DNA from: JAAYCI01 sp031548875
GTDB taxonomy: Bacteria > Bacillota > Clostridia > Oscillospirales > Ruminococcaceae
NCBI GenBank assembly: GCA_031548875.1
Contig: JAVBQQ010000013.1
Span: 1-64,000 of the forward strand
Direction of reading: 5' to 3'
Length of the DNA stretch: 64,000 nt
Shown: piece by piece, positions 35,300 through 44,944 of the stretch
Layout of the letters: the number at the start of each line of letters is the position of its first letter
Numbering within the stretch: the stretch's first letter is position 1
Position numbers and translations under genes: made by a program
The notes under the pieces: model-generated
The model's input: the letters and a program-made list of their open reading frames with translations, nothing else
Told to the model about the DNA's origin: nothing
The model's database searches: none

Positions 35300-36459
35300 A
35301 AAAACTTGCCCGTTCCCTCTCGCTCGCACTGGCTGCCGTGGTGGCATTGGCCTCACTCGCGGCCTGTTCCGGCCAGTCGGCCGGCAGTTCCGGTTCTGCC
35401 GTCCCATCCGGCGCGCCTTCTTCCTCGGCCGCTTCGCCGGCGTCCGCCTCCGAAACAGCCGACACTTCCACAATCACCGACCATGCGGGCCGCACCGTCA
35501 CAATCCCCTCGCCCGCGAACCTTTCCAAGGTGTATGTGTCCAGCCCCATCGGGTTCATCTTCCTGTACACGCTGGATTTTGAAAAGCTGGCCGGCACACC
35601 CATGCAGTTTTCCGACCAGGAACTGACCTATCTGAACCCAGCCTGCGCCGACATGCCCTATCTGGGCGGCCAGCAGATGGGCGGGGAACTGAACAAGGAA
35701 GCCATCATCGAGGCGGGCACACAGGTGTTCTTCTCCATGGGCCCGTCAAAGCCCAGTGAGACGGACATCTCCTCCGCGGACGAACTACAGGAGCAGTTGG
35801 GCATCCCGGTCGTAGTGGTGGACACCAGCATGGATAACATCACCGAGGCGTACACGTTTATGGGCGGGCTGCTTGGCAAAGAAGACCGCGCCGCCGAACT
35901 TGCCGCCTACTGCACATCGGTGTTCGACGACGTGGTGGCCAAGGTGGCGGATATCCCCGATGAGGACAGGGTCAGCGTGTATTACGCCGAGGGCGAGGAC
36001 GGACTGTCTACCGAGCCGGAGACATCCTCCCACGCGGCAGCGCTGGGGTACGCCGGTGCAGTGAACGTGGCCGACGTGGAAGCTACGCCGGGCAGCGGCA
36101 TGTCGCCGGTGTCACTGGAGCAGATACTCGCCTGGAACCCGGACGTCATCATCAGCTGGGGCGCCCAGCGGGGCGGCGCGTATGATACCATCCGCGAAAA
36201 CGCCGACTGGGCCAGCATTGCCGCCGTGCAAACCGGCCGGGTGTATGCCATGCCCAACACCCCCTTCAGCTGGATGGACCGTCCCCCTTCGGTGAACCGC
36301 TTTTTGGGCATCCAGTGGCTGGCAAACCTCCTGTACCCCGAGGTGTACGATGTGGACATGGTGGAGGTGACTACCGAGTTCTACAAGCTGTTCTACTCGG
36401 TGGAGCTGACCGAGCAGCAGGCCAAAGACCTGCTAGATGACGCTGGAGGCGCGGGCTGA
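35296..36459 (+). CDS. Substrate-binding lipoprotein of the FecCD-type transporter
   Basis: A 387-residue lipoprotein: signal peptide with lipobox LAAC (Cys24), a Ser/Ala/Pro linker to residue 55, then a class III binding-protein fold (DHAGRTVTIP, LEQILAWNPDVIISWG, SWMDRPPSVNRFLGIQWL). The closest functional type cannot be fixed; HiMolA-like molybdate binding and chelate binding are both possible. AAGGAG lies before the start. Confidence 0.88.
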   Translation: MKKLARSLSLALAAVVALASLAACSGQSAGSSGSAVPSGAPSSSAASPASASETADTSTITDHAGRTVTIPSPANLSKVYVSSPIGFIFLYTLDFEKLAGTPMQFSDQELTYLNPACADMPYLGGQQMGGELNKEAIIEAGTQVFFSMGPSKPSETDISSADELQEQLGIPVVVVDTSMDNITEAYTFMGGLLGKEDRAAELAAYCTSVFDDVVAKVADIPDEDRVSVYYAEGEDGLSTEPETSSHAAALGYAGAVNVADVEATPGSGMSPVSLEQILAWNPDVIISWGAQRGGAYDTIRENADWASIAAVQTGRVYAMPNTPFSWMDRPPSVNRFLGIQWLANLLYPEVYDVDMVEVTTEFYKLFYSVELTEQQAKDLLDDAGGAG

Positions 36460-36589
36460 ACAGCTTGCGACTGACTGCCTCCTCTCTGCCGCAAAACAAG
36501 CGCCGGGCCGCCCTATCCGGGCGGTCCGCTATATTTTACGCATCCTGCATTCGGCTTAAAATAGCCCTGCCAAAAAGGAGAGACGAACC

Positions 36590-37822
36590 ATGCAACTCAT
36601 CGACCTGCCCAGCTTCGAAGACCTGCCCTCCCGCGAGGAGATGCTTGCTCGGGTCACCTCGCTATGGAACCCGCAGCGCCCCACCGAGGTCATCCCGGTG
36701 GAGGAGGCGCTGGGGCGCATCCCTGCGGCGGATGTATATGCCCGCGTGAACCTGCCGGTGGTGCGCGCCAGCGTGCGCGACGGCATAGCCGTTCCGTCAA
36801 GCCGTTTTGCACAGGGCGCGCCGGACACCTCCGGTTGGAAGCTGGGCGTAGATTTTGTACGCGCAGACACGGGCGACGATTTTGACGATGACTACGACGC
36901 GGTAATTATGATAGAAGACGTGAACCTGAGTGTGGACGGCAGCCTGCGCATCCACAAAGGTATAGACGTAACACCCGGTATGAACACGCGCGGGGCCGGC
37001 AGCACCGTGCGCGAGGGCGAGCGCCTTGTGCAAAAACACCTGCCGCTGCGCCCCAAAGACCTCGCCGGGCTTGTCATGGGCGGCGTGGGGGTCATCGAGG
37101 TGCTCAAAAAGCCGGTGGTGGCGTTCATCCCCAGCGGCAGCGAACTGATTGCCCCCGGCACACCTGTGGCCCGGGGCAAGAACATCGACACAAACAGCCT
37201 GCTGGTGCGCGAGACGCTGCACGAGTTGGGCGTGCAGCCGCTTTGCCTGCCCATTGTGCCCGACGAAGAGGCGCCCATGGAGCGCGCACTGGATGAGGCG
37301 CTGGCGGCGGCCGATCTAATAATCCTGAACGGCGGTTCCTCCAAGGGCAGCGAAGACTGCGGCGCCCGCCTTTTGCACCGCAAGGGGCAGGTGCTCTGCC
37401 ACGGCGTAGCCGCCGCGCCGGGAAAGCCCCTGTGCGCCGCGATTGTCGGCGGCAAACCTGTCATCAACCTGCCCGGGCCGTTCATGGCCGCTTACCACGG
37501 GCTGGAGTGGTGCATCAATTCCCTGGTGGCGTATTACCTCTGCCAGCCCCCGCGCCAGCGCCCCACCCTCACCGCCACCCTAACCGAAGAGCTGCAGGGT
37601 TCAGACACCGTGTCTTTCCTCGCCATCGTGGAAGTAACACGCAAAGCGGACGGCAGCGGATATTGGGCCACGCCCTTCAGCTTCCGGAACATTCCCACCA
37701 GCCGCACCATCGCCTCCAACGCCCAGTATATGACGAAAATCGGCGAGGTGCTGCCTAAGGGAGCGGACATCGAAGTGCAGTTACTGCGCGGGGTGGAGCA
37801 TATTCCTGTCGCCGGCATGTAA
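36590..37822 (+). CDS. moeA: MoeA-family molybdopterin molybdenumtransferase
   Basis: A 410-residue MoeA protein: domains I and II around VRASVRDGIAV, domain III with IPSGSEL and NGGSSKGSEDC, and domain IV with LPGPFMAAYHGLEWC. MoeA inserts molybdate or tungstate into the pterin. Several motifs differ from the usual form (VRDG rather than MDGYA), suggesting a specialised paralogue, perhaps for tungsten or one target enzyme. It follows the transporter by 130 bases; AAAAGGAG is upstream. Confidence 0.9.
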   Translation: MQLIDLPSFEDLPSREEMLARVTSLWNPQRPTEVIPVEEALGRIPAADVYARVNLPVVRASVRDGIAVPSSRFAQGAPDTSGWKLGVDFVRADTGDDFDDDYDAVIMIEDVNLSVDGSLRIHKGIDVTPGMNTRGAGSTVREGERLVQKHLPLRPKDLAGLVMGGVGVIEVLKKPVVAFIPSGSELIAPGTPVARGKNIDTNSLLVRETLHELGVQPLCLPIVPDEEAPMERALDEALAAADLIILNGGSSKGSEDCGARLLHRKGQVLCHGVAAAPGKPLCAAIVGGKPVINLPGPFMAAYHGLEWCINSLVAYYLCQPPRQRPTLTATLTEELQGSDTVSFLAIVEVTRKADGSGYWATPFSFRNIPTSRTIASNAQYMTKIGEVLPKGADIEVQLLRGVEHIPVAGM

Positions 37823-38007
37823 TTGAGCCATCTATTTCAACCCTCATATATTTGTGCAGATGCAGCTATTCTAAGATATAATGCCTCAATCTGGCAACGG
37901 TATCATCCTTTGCCGTTTATATTCAACAATACAAACAGGCTCATCCACGCGATACGTTCAATAAGGCAATATTTTATTGTTAGAACGTTTGATTATTCTT
38001 ATTTCAT

Positions 38008-38055
38008 CACCCCACAAAAGTCGGGGGAAAAACCGGAGCCGGTCCACCAGCTCCA
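38008..38055. repeat. tRNA-Thr-related repeat R1
   Basis: Contains CACAAAAGTCGGGGG, AACCGGAGCC and GGTCCACCAGCTCCA. The last 14 bases equal the tRNA-Thr 3' end, a candidate attachment core. Upstream of the core R1 matches R2 and R3 better than the tRNA. C-rich and G-rich arms can pair, as can GGAGC and GCTCC. Confidence 0.75.
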
Positions 38056-38093
38056 AAATAGCGCGATAAATCATTTGATTTGTTGCGCTATTT
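38056..38093. repeat. Inverted repeat directly after R1
   Basis: Arms AAATAGCGC and GCGCTATTT extend inward with mainly A-T and G-U pairs to an 18-bp stem with almost no loop. It sits where a tRNA terminator would lie, but has no T-run. Confidence 0.75.
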
Positions 38094-38227
38094 CGTGTTG
38101 AACCACCGACTTTTATGTGGCCATTCTCTGCTTCCTGTTTGTCGTCGCCCCCACTCATTAAACCATCAATGGTGCCTTTTCTTTGCACTTAACTCAAAAA
38201 TGCTCTTCTCGGGGGACTCCCGCTCTG

Positions 38228-38269
38228 AAACTGTGCGCGGTATTGCATTGTCGGCGTTGGATATAGTGA
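38228..38269 (+). repeat. 42-base dispersed repeat, copy 2
   Basis: Partner of 31681-31722 (33 of 42 positions). It lies in a 667-base gap (37823-38489) that otherwise contains R1, its hairpin and AT-rich sequence with no gene. Confidence 0.5.
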
Positions 38270-38489
38270 ATATCATTATGTGATAATTGACGATGGGTTA
38301 GGCGGCATTTGAAGTGATACCAATTGTAGAATATAGAAAATGAGAATCTGAAGGGCAGGCAAAAATCAAAACTCACACGTTTAAAACAAGGCAAATGGAC
38401 AATATTGGCGCACGCTTAAGGATAAAAACATTCACCGCTGTCGCGGCTACACCGGCAGACCGTAATATCGCACTGTCCACCCGCTGCCC

Positions 38490-41018
38490 TTACTCCATCA
38501 CCCCAAGCTCCCTCGCCCGTGCCACTGCCTCGGCTGCGCTGGCGGCGCCCAGTTTGCCGTAGGCCAGGCGGATGTGGGACTTCACGGTGTTGAGGCTGAG
38601 GCCGGTTTTCGTGATGATATCCTCCCGCCTGTATCCCTGCGCCAACAGTTGCAAAATGTGCTTTTGCTGCTTCGAGAGCTTCACCGGCTTTGTCGAAAGT
38701 CCCGCCGTGATGCCCGCGCGCTGCCTTCCCAAGGCGTAGGCTGCCAGGTACACACTGCTCACATAGAACCGGTCCAAGGCGCCCGCATAATCCGGGCGCT
38801 CTATTTTTGCCAGCACTTTTTTCAGCACCGGTGCCACCGCGGTGCCCTCGTCCGCAATCACCCGCACAAAGCCGCGCGGCTGCAGTTCCAGTAGGACGGC
38901 CTCCATAGTTTCCTGCGCCTCCTGCTTTTGGCCGCCTGCCCATTGCAGCGCCGCCAGTAGCGCCGCGGCCTCGGCGGCATCCAGCGGGCGGTTAAACTCC
39001 TGGCCCAGCCGGCGCAGCCTTGCGGCAAGGTCTTTCGCCTTATCTACTTCGCCCAGCACGGAAAGGGCGCGTGCTGTGGTGAAATACTGGTACAGCCGGT
39101 GGGGCGCAAGACGCGGGCTATCTGTAACAAAATAGTGGGCCAGCCATTCCCGCGCGGCATCCTCGTCACAGTCCCATAGCTTTATGCGGGCGGCGAAGGC
39201 GAGGAAGTTCGGGCGCAAAAACTGCGCCTCATCATCCACAAAACGCCCGGCCTCTTCCAGTACGTCCGTAAGCTCCGCGGCATTGCCTAGCGCCAGGTGT
39301 GCTGCCGCCAGGTGCATGTACGCCGCAAATCTCATCTCCTTGGCTGTATGCAGACCCAACAGCGCCACACCGGCCTCGGCCTCGGTCAGCGCCTCGGCGG
39401 GTTTGTCCTGCTCCAGCGCAAGGCCTGCGCTGATGTCGTGCATGATCATCTTGTAGTGGCTTTTCAGCAGCTTGCCAAAGGTTTTTTTCAGCTTGGCGTA
39501 CAGGCTCTTGTCGGTCAGTTCATTAAAATCCCGGCAGCTCCGGTGCACAAAGGGCATTTGCAAGCTCATGGACGCCGCGCGCAGGGAATCCCCCTTTACG
39601 CTGATGGGCGGCAGCAAAGCCGCCTGGGCAATCTGCTTGGCAAAAGGGGTGCGATAGTCCATGGCGATGAGGGAGAAGGCCACTTCCCCGAATTTAGGGT
39701 ACCGCAATAGAATAACAGGCAGGTTTTTGCGCAGCAGGTCTTCGTTTTTTTCAAAGCCCGCCGCGTCGCCGGTCAAAAACGCCACCCACACGCAGGAGAT
39801 ATACAGCACCGGGCATTTCTCACACAGCGCCTCTATGGACGGGGAGGTAAAAAAAGCCTGTGAGGTGTCGAGGTATTCGTCGATAGAAAACCCCCGGTTT
39901 TCCATGAACTCATACAAGGTGTCCATGATGGTCTTGGTGTCGCCGCTGGCATAAGAGTAATGCCGGGAGACCAGATGCTCGTTTTGGGCCATATAGTGCC
40001 TGGCCGCCGCGCGCCAGGTTTGGGTGTGGTCCGCCGCCAGATATTCTGGCTGGGTTCGCAAAAAGTCCAAAAACAGGTGGTGGTAGCGGTACACGCCGTC
40101 CTCCACGCGGGCCACAAATGCATTTTGGGCGCGCAGGTCTTCCAGCAGTTCGCCCGCGTCTTTTCTACCGGTGACGGCGGCGCACAGCGGCACCGGCATC
40201 TCGTCCAGCGCGGCGGACGCCAGCAGAAAGGCCCTTAGGCCGTCGTCCCACTCGGCCCAGATGTGCCGCGTGATGTAACACTCGAGCACCTGGCCGCCAG
40301 TGCCGTCGGGCGTTGGCCCGGCGCTGTGGGCCAGCGCGTTCACCCCGATGGCCCAGCCGCCCGTAAAATCCAGCGCCGCCTGCGCCTCCTCTTGCGAGAG
40401 CCCGCGCCCCAGCGCCGCGAAATAGTCCGCGATCTCCGCCCCGGTGAAGGCAAGTTCTTTTGGCCCCAGCACCGCGGCCTGCCCGGCCTGCACAAGGTCT
40501 GCAAAAGTGTCGCCTGGCTCGGTGCGGCTCAACACAAGGGTGACGAAGGAATGGGGCAGCCGCCGCAGGATGAGCGGCAGGCTTTTCAGCAGCGCCAGGT
40601 TTGTGACGGCGTGGAAATCGTCCAGCACTAGGGCGTACTCCCGCCCGTCTTGCCAAAACTCGGCCAGCAGGTTCACAGTATGCTCCACCGGGGCGGACGC
40701 AAAGGCCGGGCTGTGCAAAATGACCGCCATGCGCGGGTTGTCCGGCTGGGCGGCCAAGATGCCGGTGCAGAACATGCGGTAAAACACCGATGGGGAATCG
40801 TCCAGCGCGTCCAGCCCCACCCACACCGGCTGGCGGCCCGCCTGCCGCAGCCACAAAAGGGCCGTCACGGTTTTGCCAAAGCCCGCGGGCGCGCACAAAA
40901 AGGCCAGGCGTGTTTTGGCCCCCTGGCCCAGGCGTGCCAACAGCGCGGTGCGCGGTGCGCAAACCCCCGGCAGCGGTCCGGGCGTGTACTTGTTGTTTTG
41001 GATGTTTGGCGTTTGCAT
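38490..41018 (-). CDS. MalT-like LuxR-family transcriptional regulator
   Basis: An 842-residue regulator: P-loop APAGFGKT at residues 43-50, Walker B ALVLDDFHAV, a helical TPR-like middle and a C-terminal LuxR helix-turn-helix (LSKQQKHILQLLAQGYRRED, TGLSLNTVKSHIRLAYGKLG). This is the layout of STAND ATPases such as MalT, which respond to a small ligand. It has its own promoter at 41042. The target may be the divergent gene set at 41292 or itself. Confidence 0.9.
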   Translation of the reverse strand: MQTPNIQNNKYTPGPLPGVCAPRTALLARLGQGAKTRLAFLCAPAGFGKTVTALLWLRQAGRQPVWVGLDALDDSPSVFYRMFCTGILAAQPDNPRMAVILHSPAFASAPVEHTVNLLAEFWQDGREYALVLDDFHAVTNLALLKSLPLILRRLPHSFVTLVLSRTEPGDTFADLVQAGQAAVLGPKELAFTGAEIADYFAALGRGLSQEEAQAALDFTGGWAIGVNALAHSAGPTPDGTGGQVLECYITRHIWAEWDDGLRAFLLASAALDEMPVPLCAAVTGRKDAGELLEDLRAQNAFVARVEDGVYRYHHLFLDFLRTQPEYLAADHTQTWRAAARHYMAQNEHLVSRHYSYASGDTKTIMDTLYEFMENRGFSIDEYLDTSQAFFTSPSIEALCEKCPVLYISCVWVAFLTGDAAGFEKNEDLLRKNLPVILLRYPKFGEVAFSLIAMDYRTPFAKQIAQAALLPPISVKGDSLRAASMSLQMPFVHRSCRDFNELTDKSLYAKLKKTFGKLLKSHYKMIMHDISAGLALEQDKPAEALTEAEAGVALLGLHTAKEMRFAAYMHLAAAHLALGNAAELTDVLEEAGRFVDDEAQFLRPNFLAFAARIKLWDCDEDAAREWLAHYFVTDSPRLAPHRLYQYFTTARALSVLGEVDKAKDLAARLRRLGQEFNRPLDAAEAAALLAALQWAGGQKQEAQETMEAVLLELQPRGFVRVIADEGTAVAPVLKKVLAKIERPDYAGALDRFYVSSVYLAAYALGRQRAGITAGLSTKPVKLSKQQKHILQLLAQGYRREDIITKTGLSLNTVKSHIRLAYGKLGAASAAEAVARARELGVME

Positions 41019-41041
41019 GGGCACCTCGCTTTCTTGTGTTC

Positions 41042-41070
41042 AGTATAGCGGGCGCGGATGGCGGATACAA
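41042..41070 (-). promoter_or_regulatory. Promoter of the LuxR-family gene
   Basis: Read leftward: TTGTAT (41070-41065), 17-base spacer, TATACT (41047-41042), 24 bases before the start. Confidence 0.65.
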
Positions 41071-41291
41071 GGCAAAAATATTTTTGAAACCTCACCCCTG
41101 GGCGATTTTGCTTTTTAGTGAGTACTGCTACAATGGTAGGAAATTGGGTGGTTGTACCCCCGCTGCCCGCTCTGACAGATTGCAGGCAAACACAAACTAG
41201 AACAACTTTGTTCAGGTGGGTTCTGTAAACAACCAATCTATTTAGAAATTCATCAAGAGAAGGTCACCGACCGGAAAGAGGCAAAAACCAC

Positions 41292-41951
41292 ATGGAAAAC
41301 GAGAAGAAAGTCGGACGGATTGAACTGATTATTGCGATTTTTCTGGGAATTACGGCGGTGCTCACTTCCTGGGCAGCCTGGCAGGCTTCGTTGTACGGCG
41401 GCGTGCAGGCCACAAAATACACGCAGAGCACGGCCACCATTGGCGAGGCAAACTCTCTGTACAACGAAGCTGCGCAGTATCTGGCACAAGACATGAGTGT
41501 GTGGAACAATATTTCAGAACTGCGCATCGAGATGGAGTTTGCAACTGAAAACGGGGATGCGGAAACAGTAGAAAAGAGCGAATGGAAGCTGGATCAAATC
41601 ATGGCCGACAATGTGGGCGAAAAATTTGCCGAGGCTATAGACTGGGCCGACGCACAGACCGAATATGCTTCGCCATTCGACAATGAAGAATTCATAAACA
41701 GCTATTATGAAGAGGCGAACGCCCTATACGACGAAGGCAAAAATATGATGAAGGAGGGGGAGAAAGCCAATTCACAAGGCGACCGGTTGGGCCTTGTTAC
41801 AGTTGTATATGCCGTTGTGCTGTTCCTGCTGGGCATCGCGGCGAGCTTTAAGGTGTTGCGAACCAAGTACATCTTGTTGGGTGTTTCATGCGCCGGGTTT
41901 GTCTTTGCCACGGTCATCCTGTGTACCGTTCCGGTGCTGTTCTCTGTTTAG
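41292..41951 (+). CDS. Membrane protein of unknown function (DUF4337-like layout)
   Basis: A 219-residue protein with one helix at residues 11-30 and two at 160-215. The part between is a charged, probably coiled-coil segment (ISELRIEMEFATENGDAETVEKS core). The layout resembles DUF4337 proteins but the family is not certain. The ATG follows GAAAGAGG. An extended -10 (TGC-TACAAT) at 41126-41134 could be its promoter. Confidence 0.6.
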   Translation: MENEKKVGRIELIIAIFLGITAVLTSWAAWQASLYGGVQATKYTQSTATIGEANSLYNEAAQYLAQDMSVWNNISELRIEMEFATENGDAETVEKSEWKLDQIMADNVGEKFAEAIDWADAQTEYASPFDNEEFINSYYEEANALYDEGKNMMKEGEKANSQGDRLGLVTVVYAVVLFLLGIAASFKVLRTKYILLGVSCAGFVFATVILCTVPVLFSV

Positions 41952-42008
41952 CTGATGGGTAACCTGTAAGATCCATGTACCAAAATTTAGATTGGAGGCG
42001 CGAAAACA

Positions 42009-42380
42009 ATGAAGGCGAATTTTAATGGTGAAGTGTGGACAATTCCAACACCAAGGCCTTACAAGGCGGACGAACTCTATGAACTGATCACCACAAAAGG
42101 GAACTTTGGCGGTGTGCAGCCCGAGCTGAAAAAAGTGCTGGGGATGAAGACCATCAATTTCCCCGGCGCAGGTGGTTTCTATAACGCGGTGGGCGTCACC
42201 AAGAAAAGCATCAGTATTTCGCAGTTTAAAGAGTCCGGCAAAGGGCTGTTGAAAAGCTTTGCCATCGATGCCGTCACCGATGGGTTTGGTTCGCTGCTGA
42301 ACATTGAGGGCGGCTCCAATGCGCCCGTTATGAAGGCGATTGCCGAAGAGATCGAACGCCTGGTGGATGAGAATCAATAG
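42009..42380 (+). CDS. Hypothetical protein, 123 residues
   Basis: Not recognised. It is soluble with no signal peptide; the C-terminal half is helical (PVMKAIAEEIERLVDENQ). GGAGG lies 7 bases before the ATG. It is 57 bases after the membrane protein and 4 bases before the clostripain gene, so the three are probably one operon. It could be a cytoplasmic partner of the membrane protein. Confidence 0.6.
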   Translation: MKANFNGEVWTIPTPRPYKADELYELITTKGNFGGVQPELKKVLGMKTINFPGAGGFYNAVGVTKKSISISQFKESGKGLLKSFAIDAVTDGFGSLLNIEGGSNAPVMKAIAEEIERLVDENQ

Positions 42381-42384
42381 ACAT

Positions 42385-44319
42385 ATGATGAAACGATATC
42401 GATTGGCACGCCTAGCGGTCGTTTTGCTGTTCGCATTTTCCGGGTTGTTCTCCGGGTGCAGTGAAGATACAGACACCTACAGTGGCGACCCGGTACAACC
42501 CGCGGACAACTCGAGGGAAACATGGTCTGTATTCCTGTACCTCTGCGGCACCGATCTGGAATCTGACGGCGGCTTTGCCACAGACAACCTGAACGAGCTG
42601 CTTTCGGTGCACTACACGGGCGGCGTGGATATCTATGTGCAAACCGGCGGCACGGCACAGTGGTCAAATGATTTCGTCGACCCGGGCAAGACCCAGCGCT
42701 TCCACGTGCAGGATGGCGAGACGCAGCTTGTGGATGAACAAGCACTTTCCAGCATGGGCGATCCAGATACCTTGCAAGATTTTCTCTCCTGGGGCGTGAA
42801 CAATTACCCCGCGGACAAGATGGGCGTCATCTTTTGGAACCACGGTGGCGGAACACTCTCCGGTGCGGAGTTCGACGAACTGTTCGACAACGACAGCCTG
42901 ACACTGGACGAACTGCAAGCGGCGTTTGGGGGTGCGCAGGAAGAGACGGGTGGCATGTTCGAATTTATCGGCTTCGACACCTGCCTGATGGCGACAGTTG
43001 AGACGGCCAACCTGCTCGCGCCCTACGCGAACTACCTGGTCGCATCAGAGGAAACAGAACCGGGCGGCGGATGGGATTATACGAGCTGGGCGCAATATCT
43101 CTCAGACAGTCCCGGTGCCTCGGGAGCCGACCTTGGCAGGGTAATCTGCGACAGCTTCTATGAAAAATGTGCATCTTTGGACGAAGAGGCCATGGCCACT
43201 CTCTCGGTTGTAGACTTTTCCAAACTGGCACCGCTGGTGTCCGCGTTCGATGACATTTCACAGGACCTGGCAGCAAACGTAGACAAGCCCGAATATTTTG
43301 CGGGCATCTCCCGCGGGGCGGCGCGCTCGGAAAGCTACGGCGGAGATACGCCGGGTGAGGGCTACACAAACCAGGTAGATTTGGGGCATCTGGTTTCCAA
43401 TATCGCAGATGTACTGCCTGACGGGTCGGCGACTACGTTGCTTTCCGCATTGGATGATGCCGTGGTCTACCAGGTGAACGGCGAGAACCGGCAAAACGCA
43501 ACAGGCCTTTCCTTGTTTTTCCCCATGACGGTGGCGGGAGACGAAGAAAACCTTGAAAAGTATGATGCGATAACCGCCAGCAGGGCATACACGTCGTTTG
43601 TGGACCAGTCCCTGTCAAACGGGCAGGATGCGGCACAGCAGGAAGATTTTGTCTCTTCTGCCACCGAACCTTATATAGACGACGACGGTATCTATTCGAT
43701 GGATATCAGCCCGGAATCGATGGTGAATGTGCAGGATGTCACATTTTCATTGTATCTGCGGGAGGGCGGGCAGTACTTGTATCTTGGCAGCGACAATGAC
43801 CTCTATGTGGACTGGGATACCGGCCATGTGGAGGACAACTTCCGCGGCGTATGGCCCACGCTGGATGGCTATTATGTTTCGTTCAACATGGTGGACAGTA
43901 CAGACGAGTACATCGTCTATTCCATCCCGATATTGCTGAACGGAACACAGACCAACCTGCGCGCAACCTGGACGTGGGATGAGCCTGATTCGGAGGAAAA
44001 CGCAGGTGGCCGGTTCACCGTTCTGGGAACGTGGACGGGCGTGGATATGCAAACGGGCATGGCCGAACGGGAGATAATTCCCGTCAAAGACGGAGATAGT
44101 ATCATTCCGCTGTTTTATGTGTACGACGACAAGGGCACCGAAGAGATTGTGGAGGGCGATGAGATTATCGCCAGCGGCAGCCTGCTGCTGGAAGAGCAGG
44201 AACTCTTTGCAGGCGAATACTGGTATGCCTTCAACATCATCGACGTATATGGCAATGAAACGACGACCGATTACGCGGTGATTACAGTGGATGATGTGGG
44301 CGAGATGACGATAGAATAG
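42385..44319 (+). CDS. Clostripain (C11) family lipoprotein
   Basis: A 644-residue lipoprotein with lipobox FSGC near residue 25. The C11 catalytic His is in FWNHGGG and the Cys in GFDTCLMA, about 50 residues later, as in clostripain and PmC11. The catalytic part spans residues 45-420; the rest is a beta-rich domain. C11 peptidases cut after Arg or Lys. It probably stays on the outer face of the membrane. Two ATG codons (42385, 42388) are possible; coupling to the previous gene makes the first plausible. Confidence 0.88.
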   Translation: MMKRYRLARLAVVLLFAFSGLFSGCSEDTDTYSGDPVQPADNSRETWSVFLYLCGTDLESDGGFATDNLNELLSVHYTGGVDIYVQTGGTAQWSNDFVDPGKTQRFHVQDGETQLVDEQALSSMGDPDTLQDFLSWGVNNYPADKMGVIFWNHGGGTLSGAEFDELFDNDSLTLDELQAAFGGAQEETGGMFEFIGFDTCLMATVETANLLAPYANYLVASEETEPGGGWDYTSWAQYLSDSPGASGADLGRVICDSFYEKCASLDEEAMATLSVVDFSKLAPLVSAFDDISQDLAANVDKPEYFAGISRGAARSESYGGDTPGEGYTNQVDLGHLVSNIADVLPDGSATTLLSALDDAVVYQVNGENRQNATGLSLFFPMTVAGDEENLEKYDAITASRAYTSFVDQSLSNGQDAAQQEDFVSSATEPYIDDDGIYSMDISPESMVNVQDVTFSLYLREGGQYLYLGSDNDLYVDWDTGHVEDNFRGVWPTLDGYYVSFNMVDSTDEYIVYSIPILLNGTQTNLRATWTWDEPDSEENAGGRFTVLGTWTGVDMQTGMAEREIIPVKDGDSIIPLFYVYDDKGTEEIVEGDEIIASGSLLLEEQELFAGEYWYAFNIIDVYGNETTTDYAVITVDDVGEMTIE

Positions 44320-44374
44320 TGGGTTTCAATTTGGTGAAAGCCAAAATATTATTGTAAGAAAGTAGGAATGATTT

Positions 44375-44641
44375 ATGGCGGCGTTGATTATTGGTATTAT
44401 TGCATTGGTACTGGATATCCTTGGGTTTTTCGGTGTTCCGGGCGTTGCATTTGTTGGCTTTATAATGGGTATTATTGCCTGGGTGATAGGCAGTAAAGCC
44501 CTGAAAGCAAACCCGGGCGATGGCAAAGCCAAAGCTGGAAAGATTTTGGGCATGGTGGTTACCATACTTGGCATCATCAGCATCATTGTCAGCATCCTGC
44601 TCATTGTGGGTGTTATCGGGGCGATTGGACTGATGGCTTGA
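44375..44641 (+). CDS. Small membrane protein, DUF4190-like
   Basis: An 88-residue protein with about three helices and a Gly-containing loop (KALKANPGDGKAKAGKILG), a pattern of DUF4190 proteins. It lies 55 bases after the clostripain gene and before a strong terminator, so it is the last gene of the set. Function unknown. Confidence 0.6.
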   Translation: MAALIIGIIALVLDILGFFGVPGVAFVGFIMGIIAWVIGSKALKANPGDGKAKAGKILGMVVTILGIISIIVSILLIVGVIGAIGLMA

Positions 44642-44653
44642 TGGAATAAGTTG

Positions 44654-44685
44654 AGCAGCGCAAGGGGATTACCCCTTGCGCTGCT
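44654..44685 (+). terminator. Terminator of the clostripain operon
   Basis: A perfect 14-bp stem AGCAGCGCAAGGGG/CCCCTTGCGCTGCT with an ATTA loop. There is no clear T-run on the + strand. Confidence 0.8.
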
Positions 44686-44944
44686 ATACGTTTGTCCTAC
44701 AAAACACTTTGGCGACGCTACCTCTTTGTTTACTGCACTAAACCGAATCCAGCCTTCCCGCCAAACAGTAAGTACACTTTGTGATCCCACAACTTATTAT
44801 TGCGGTTCGGCCACAAAATACAAGAAGCACATTTGGCCTACCATTGCTATCCGACAAAAGCATACACAAGATGCAAAGCATTATCGTTCAATGCCTGATA
44901 GGCAAATATATTGCTTTTTATCGTATTTTACTTGTCCTTTTTCT

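Noticed and set aside
37958..38188. Leftward 76-codon frame through R1
   Set aside because: It arises from the repeat and hairpin; no binding site and no homology visible.
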